From Fervidibacter canadensis (GTDB lineage: Bacteria > Armatimonadota > Fervidibacteria > Fervidibacterales > Fervidibacteraceae), in NCBI GenBank assembly GCA_041446545.1, contig JBGOEJ010000001.1:62001-126000 (forward strand): DNA of 64,000 bases, given 5' to 3'. Made by a program: the position numbers and the translations under genes. Shown piece by piece: positions 59,781 through 64,000 of this stretch. Every line of letters begins with the position of its first letter. Within the stretch, counting starts at the first letter, position 1. Under the pieces are notes generated by a model. That model saw nothing but the letters and a program-made list of their open reading frames with translations. It made no database searches and was not told where the DNA came from.

Positions 59781-60722
59781 TCACGCTTTTAATTCGCTCT
59801 CTTGCTCCAACCATCGGATTTCTTCGTCGTTCAACCGAAAACCCGACGCCGATGCGTTCTCTTCCAATTGAGCGAGGTTCGTCGCCCCGACGATGGCGGC
59901 ACTGACGACGGGCAACCGCAAGACCCATGCCAAAGCGATGTGACTCAGGGGGCATCCATGTCGCTGTGCTAACTCTTTGACGGCTCGCCAAAGGCGCCGC
60001 TCCCGCTCCGTCAACCCTTCCCTTTGCCGATCCGTGCGCGCCCGCGCCCAACTGGGGGGTGGCGTTTCGGGCATCGGGTCTCTCGCCAGAAAGCCACCGC
60101 CCATCGGGCTGTAAGCGAGGATGCCCAAGCCCTCGCTTCCTGCCAACGGCACCAACTCCGCTTCAATGCTTCGGTCCAGCAGGCTGTAACGCACTTGGTT
60201 TGTCTCAAAGCGCGCCCAGCCGTTTTTGTCCGAAAGCCACAACGCCTTGCACCATTGCCATGCCGCAAAATTGGAGCAACCGATGTAAAGCACTTTGCCC
60301 GCCCGAACCAAATCGTCCAGTGCTCGCAGTGTCTCGTCCAAGGGCGTGTCGGCGTCCCACCAGTGGACTTGGTAGAGGTCAATGTAATCCGTTTGCAAGC
60401 GGCGCAAACTGGCGTCCACTTGACGGATGATGTGGTAGCGGCTGAGCCCTTCGTCGTTTTTGCCCTCGCCCATTCGTCCTCGCACCTTCGTCGCTATAAC
60501 GACTTGGTCTCGCACGCCCTTGAGCGCCTTACCGACGATCTCTTCGCTGCGCCCGCCGACATAGATGTTCGCCGTGTCAAAGAAGTTGATGCCCAAGTCC
60601 AGCGCCCGATGAAGCAATCGGATGGCGTCGCTTTCGTCGGCGGGTTTGCTCCCCAAGTGGGCGCAACCGAAGGCAATCTCGCTCACCCAAACGCCCGTCC
60701 GTCCTAATCGCCGATACTCCAT
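59781..60722 (-). CDS. Aldo-keto reductase
   Basis: 313 residues of the AKR barrel. RLGRTGVWVSEIAFGCAHLG, the tetrad Asp/Tyr in NFFDTANIYVGGRSEE, Lys in VVIATKVRG, His in DLYQVHWWD; later NQVRYSLLDRSIE, and the coenzyme helix VGATNLAQLEENASA. Reduces aldehydes or ketones with NAD(P)H. ATG used; a GTG one codon upstream is possible. Convergent with greA. Confidence 0.9.
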   Translation of the reverse strand: MEYRRLGRTGVWVSEIAFGCAHLGSKPADESDAIRLLHRALDLGINFFDTANIYVGGRSEEIVGKALKGVRDQVVIATKVRGRMGEGKNDEGLSRYHIIRQVDASLRRLQTDYIDLYQVHWWDADTPLDETLRALDDLVRAGKVLYIGCSNFAAWQWCKALWLSDKNGWARFETNQVRYSLLDRSIEAELVPLAGSEGLGILAYSPMGGGFLARDPMPETPPPSWARARTDRQREGLTERERRLWRAVKELAQRHGCPLSHIALAWVLRLPVVSAAIVGATNLAQLEENASASGFRLNDEEIRWLEQESELKA

Positions 60723-60801
60723 CACTCCTCGCTCCTTTGCGTTGATGAATTTGCTCTGTGCATTGGCAAAATTTAGCAGCCTTCACAAGGAGCGATTCTG
60801 A

Positions 60802-61509
60802 ATGCGCCCGAAATTGACGGTCATCGTGCCCGTTTACAACGAGCGCGACACGGTGCTGACAGTGCTGGAAAAGGTCAAGGCGTTGCCCGTCGGCAAGGAA
60901 ATCATCGTCGTGGAAAATTGCTCTAACGACGGCACGCGCGAGTTATTGGCGAACTTGAATGACCCCACTATCCGCATCGTCTTGCAGGCGAAAAATTTGG
61001 GCAAAGGCACCTCCGTCAAGTTGGGCATAGCGATGGCAAAGGGCGAATGGGTCATCATCCAAGATGCCGACTTGGAATATGAGCCGATGGACGTCTTGCG
61101 CCTTTTGGAATTCGCCGAGCGGACGGGACAAGTCGCTGTCTTCGGTTCGCGCCTACTGACGGGCAACCCGCAAGGAGCGTGGGCATTTTACTTTGGGCGC
61201 GTGGTGCTCAATGGGCTCTTTCGTTTCCTCTTTCGGGCGAGGACGACCGATGTGGCGACTTGCTACAAACTCGTCCGCACCGACATCGCAAAGCGTTTGC
61301 GGCTTAGATGCAGCGGGTTTGATTTGGACTTTGAATTGGCGTCGGCGTTGCGACGGCTGGGTTACGACATCACTGAAGTGCCCATTTCCTATCGCCCCCG
61401 CAGCATCGCTGAAGGCAAAAAAATCCGACCGACCGACGGGCTTCGTGCCATCACGACGATGATACGGGTGTTCCTGACGCCTCCAAAAGCGTTGGTGCAC
61501 CCTCCTTGA
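60802..61509 (+). CDS. Family 2 glycosyltransferase, DPM1-like
   Basis: 235 residues. LTVIVPVYNERDTV, VVENCSNDGTRELL, NLGKGTSVKLGIAMAKGEWV and the metal motif QDADLEYEP are the GT2 core; the C-terminal half has FGRVVLNGLFRFLFRARTTDVATCYKL and FDLDFELASAL as in dolichol/undecaprenyl-phosphate mannosyltransferases without membrane segments. Transfers a sugar to a lipid carrier. Starts in the short divergent gap beside the reductase gene. Confidence 0.85.
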   Translation: MRPKLTVIVPVYNERDTVLTVLEKVKALPVGKEIIVVENCSNDGTRELLANLNDPTIRIVLQAKNLGKGTSVKLGIAMAKGEWVIIQDADLEYEPMDVLRLLEFAERTGQVAVFGSRLLTGNPQGAWAFYFGRVVLNGLFRFLFRARTTDVATCYKLVRTDIAKRLRLRCSGFDLDFELASALRRLGYDITEVPISYRPRSIAEGKKIRPTDGLRAITTMIRVFLTPPKALVHPP

Positions 61510-61567
61510 AGGGCACAAGCCTTCGGGCTTTTTCGCTGACACCCTTTCTAAGGAAGGTGACTGACCG

Positions 61568-63463
61568 ATGGGAGCGCAACGGGGTCGCCAATTGTTGGAA
61601 CGGTTGCGAGAAACCATCCTCGTCGGTGACGGAGCGATGGGGACGGAACTTTGGCGGCGAGGCTTTCCACAAGGGTTGCCGCCCGAACAAGCGAATTTGT
61701 CTGCCCCTGATTTGGTGCGAACCATCCATCGCGATTACCTTTTGGCAGGCGCCCAAATCGTCACGACTAACACTTTTGGGGCGAACCCGCTGCGATTGCA
61801 GCGTTACGGCTTGGATGGGCAACTGAGAGACATCGTGGCAAATGCCGTTCGGTTGGCACGGGAGGCAATCGCGGAAACAAACGCCGACGCCTTCGTCGCT
61901 GGTTCCGTCGGTCCCATCGGTCGGCTGAAAGACCCGTTGGAGTTGAGCGACGAAGAGTTGGGGAACGCTTACCGCCAACTCATCGCCGCTCTGGCGGAAG
62001 CCGAAGTTGACCTTTTGCTTTTGGAGACCTTCGTGGATTTGAGCGATTTGAGCAGAGCCGTGAAAGTTGCCAAGCAAGTTTGCGACTTGCCTGTCATCGC
62101 CCAGTTGGCAGCGATGGATGAAGGGGAGCGGAGCGCGGAAGGGCGGGCAGCACTGGCGGTCTTTGAGTTGGAGCGACTTTGCATTGACGGCATCGGGACA
62201 AACTGTGGCATTTCGCCGACGCGCAACCTGAGCATCGTGCAAGCGCTGGCGAAGTTGACCGATTTGCCCATCACCGCCTTCCCCAACCTCGGCTATGCCC
62301 AGTATGTGGACGGACGGTTCGTCTATTTGGGCGAACCCGACGAGTTTGCGAAGTTGGGCGAAGACCTTTGGCAAGCGGGGACGAACTTAATCGGCGGCTG
62401 CTGCGGGACGACCCCCGAACACATCCGCTTGCTTGCTGAACGCTTGCGAACGAAAGCACCTCAACCCCGCATCGCCCGCCGCATAGAAGTCAAGCCCGAA
62501 GAGCAACCGAAACTCAAATCGCCCATGCCCAACTTTTTGGGCAAACTTTGGCGCAAACCCATCGTCATCGTGGAGTTAGACCCACCCCGCGGGCTTAATT
62601 ACGAGCCGATTTTGGAGGGGGCGAGGTTGTTGGCGAGGGCGGGCGTGGATGCCATCAGCCTCGGCGACAACTCCTTAGCGTCGGTGCGGCTGAGCAATTT
62701 GGTGATGGCATTTTTGATGCAACGGGAAGCAGGAGTTCCGACCATCTGTCATTTCGCCGGGCGCGACCACAACCTCATCGGGGCGCAATCGCTGTTGATG
62801 GGAATGGCAGTGTTGGGCATTCCCGCTGTCTTGGCGGTGACAGGCGACCCTGCCCGATTAGCGCCCGATATCGGCGCCAGCAGCGTCTACGACCTCAACA
62901 GTTTCCAACTCATTGAGTTGCTGAGCAAACTCAACAAGGGCGTCAATTGGGTGGATGCGCCCATCGGCAAGCGGACGGATTTTTTGATCGGGGCGGGTTT
63001 TAATCCCAATGTGCCCAACTTGGCGGCGGAAGTGAAACGGCTGAAACGCAAAGTAGAAAAGGGCGCTCAATTCGTCCTGACGCAAGCCGTCTTTGACCCT
63101 GAACGCATCAAGGCATGCGGGCAAGTCATGGAGGAAGTCGGCGTCCCCATCTTCGTCGGCATCGCCATCCTCACCAGTGCCCGCAACGCCGCCTTTTGGA
63201 AAACCGTCCCTGGCGTGCGGTTACCCGACGAAGTGCTGCGTCGCATGGAAAGTGCCCCAAAGGAGCGACAACTTGCGGAAGGCATCGCCATCGCCCAAGA
63301 GTTGATTGAAGTCGCTTTGACGCATTGCCCAGGCGTTTTCCTCGTCCCACCTTTCTCCCGTGCCGAATATGCCCTGCCGCTGGTGGAGTTCATCCGCAGC
63401 CACTCATGGCATCGTTTCCCAACGGGACGAGGGACGGCAGAGGTGCGGGAAGAGCGGCATTAG
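61568..63463 (+). CDS. Fused homocysteine S-methyltransferase / methylenetetrahydrofolate reductase
   Basis: 631 residues. The first half (1-300) is a homocysteine methyltransferase barrel: GDGAMGTELWRRGF, TTNTFGANPLRL, and zinc cysteines in GTNCGIS and GGCCGTTPEHIR. The second half (about 325-620) is a MetF-type flavoprotein: IVIVELDPPRGLNYEPIL, GDNSLASVRLSN, VLAVTGDPARL and GAQFVLTQAVFD. This YitJ-like fusion is known. Makes 5-methyl-THF and remethylates homocysteine, which AhcY of this window releases. SD AAGGAAGGTGA before ATG. Confidence 0.9.
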   Translation: MGAQRGRQLLERLRETILVGDGAMGTELWRRGFPQGLPPEQANLSAPDLVRTIHRDYLLAGAQIVTTNTFGANPLRLQRYGLDGQLRDIVANAVRLAREAIAETNADAFVAGSVGPIGRLKDPLELSDEELGNAYRQLIAALAEAEVDLLLLETFVDLSDLSRAVKVAKQVCDLPVIAQLAAMDEGERSAEGRAALAVFELERLCIDGIGTNCGISPTRNLSIVQALAKLTDLPITAFPNLGYAQYVDGRFVYLGEPDEFAKLGEDLWQAGTNLIGGCCGTTPEHIRLLAERLRTKAPQPRIARRIEVKPEEQPKLKSPMPNFLGKLWRKPIVIVELDPPRGLNYEPILEGARLLARAGVDAISLGDNSLASVRLSNLVMAFLMQREAGVPTICHFAGRDHNLIGAQSLLMGMAVLGIPAVLAVTGDPARLAPDIGASSVYDLNSFQLIELLSKLNKGVNWVDAPIGKRTDFLIGAGFNPNVPNLAAEVKRLKRKVEKGAQFVLTQAVFDPERIKACGQVMEEVGVPIFVGIAILTSARNAAFWKTVPGVRLPDEVLRRMESAPKERQLAEGIAIAQELIEVALTHCPGVFLVPPFSRAEYALPLVEFIRSHSWHRFPTGRGTAEVREERH

Positions 63464-63484
63464 CCGTGAAAGGGCGGGTGCGGC

Positions 63485-64000
63485 ATGAAGGCAGAAGGGA
63501 TGTTGTCAAGGGGAAGGCACATCGCTTTGTTCGGGTTGCTGCTGCTAACGGGAGGGAGCGGTTGGAGGGCGTGGCAAGAATGGCATCCCACCGCGCTTTT
63601 CGCCTTCGTGAATGTCGGACAGGGCAAATGCTTGCTCATCGTGGCACCCAACGGGCGGACGCTAATGATAGACGGCGGCAGCCACGCTTATGGCGAAGAC
63701 AACCGAGGCGCGGAAGTGGCGGAGCGAACCATCTTGCCTGTCTTGCGTCGGCTGGGCGTGCGCCGTCTGGACGCTGTCCTCGTCACCCACCCCCACGACG
63801 ACCATTGCAACGCCTTGCCCGCCATCGTGCAAAGGTTACCGCCGACCTTGTTTTGGCGACCGACCGTGTCCAGCGTGGAAGCAGGTTACCTTGCCCTTGA
63901 AGCGGCGATGAAGCAAGTCGGAGCGAGAAGCATCCAAGTTCGGCGAGGGCAAAAGTTGTGGTTGGACACTCGTTATGGGATGGTCGCTGAGGTGCTCGGT
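63485..64000 (+). CDS. ComEC/Rec2-like metallo-beta-lactamase protein (partial, runs off the right edge)
   Basis: 172 codons are visible and stay open to the window end. A short N-terminal membrane anchor or signal (IALFGLLLLTGGSGW) is followed by FVNVGQGKCLLIVAPNGRTLMIDGGS and the metal motif VTHPHDDHCNALP, as in the ComEC C-terminal hydrolase and its stand-alone relatives. The polytopic ComEC competence domain is not in front of it, so it may be a separate secreted hydrolase. Start ATG after GAAAGGGCGGGTG, 21 bases after the fused enzyme. Confidence 0.8.
   Translation, partial: MKAEGMLSRGRHIALFGLLLLTGGSGWRAWQEWHPTALFAFVNVGQGKCLLIVAPNGRTLMIDGGSHAYGEDNRGAEVAERTILPVLRRLGVRRLDAVLVTHPHDDHCNALPAIVQRLPPTLFWRPTVSSVEAGYLALEAAMKQVGARSIQVRRGQKLWLDTRYGMVAEVLG

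Noticed and set aside
1..64000. Insertion sequences or prophage
   Set aside because: No transposase, integrase or structural phage gene was recognised; the only hint is the RusA-like resolvase.

Overview
The window is bacterial, about 58-60% G+C, densely packed, with short intergenic gaps and strong Shine-Dalgarno (SD) sites. No rRNA is present, so the taxonomy is inference. The pseudopilin with its TLIELLVVIAIIAILAAILF start followed by FPVFAQAREKARQ, a DUF6785-type membrane protein, HEPN/MNT pairs and a thermophile-style mix of housekeeping genes suggest a thermophilic Armatimonadota (Candidatus Fervidibacter-like).

Layout. 1-6.2 kb (minus): a TTGACG-17-TAAAAT promoter drives a LacD-type aldolase, deoB and the start of gltB, which leaves the window at base 1. 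6.2-19 kb: a pseudopilin (minus) with its own promoter and terminator, then mutL, a PurN-like formyltransferase, a HEPN/MNT pair, a HAD phosphatase, a PfkB kinase, a small BON protein, a sugar-nucleotide pyrophosphorylase, a large membrane protein split by a -1 frame change at a T7 run, and ahcY. 19-25.7 kb: a TIM-barrel isomerase, tRNA-Thr(CGT), a compact HerA-like ATPase / MNT / HEPN / RusA cluster, and an NfeD-flotillin membrane pair with a TTGACA-18-CATAAT promoter. 25.7-32.7 kb: an MFS nucleoside-type transporter, a dipeptidase, a sarcosine-oxidase-like enzyme, a Gfo/Idh/MocA oxidoreductase, a decayed pseudopilin remnant beside a lone CRISPR-repeat-like 30-mer, and a DUF6785-type membrane protein.

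32.8-40.2 kb is the most unusual region. It is a tight minus-strand series of ten genes: an E1/ThiF-like enzyme, a mini-HEPN pair, a YraQ-like permease, a DUF4258/YgiT-type pair, one single-domain and one triple-domain solute-binding protein that both carry an F-V-P-C-G strand, a ModB-like permease with no ATPase gene nearby, and a ferritin-like protein. 40.3-54 kb: rapZ, yjbQ, a divergent sigma-70 factor, pyrimidine-nucleoside phosphorylase, a quinone oxidoreductase, DUF3500, a sugar epimerase, an enolase-superfamily enzyme, MOSC, SDR, coaX, ispH and recJ. 54-59 kb (minus): two collagen-like secreted paralogues, then dnaG, a canonical sigma factor and tRNA-Met. 59-64 kb: greA, an aldo-keto reductase, a glycosyltransferase, a fused homocysteine methyltransferase/MTHFR (pathway partner of ahcY) and the start of a ComEC-like metallo-beta-lactamase protein.

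Three repeat themes cut across the window: heptanucleotide tandem repeats that sit between genes and also inside gltB, the ThiF-like gene and coaX without breaking the frame; intergenic hairpins with a GGYTGAKARCC core and a YTCAAC tail; and two REP-like palindromes.
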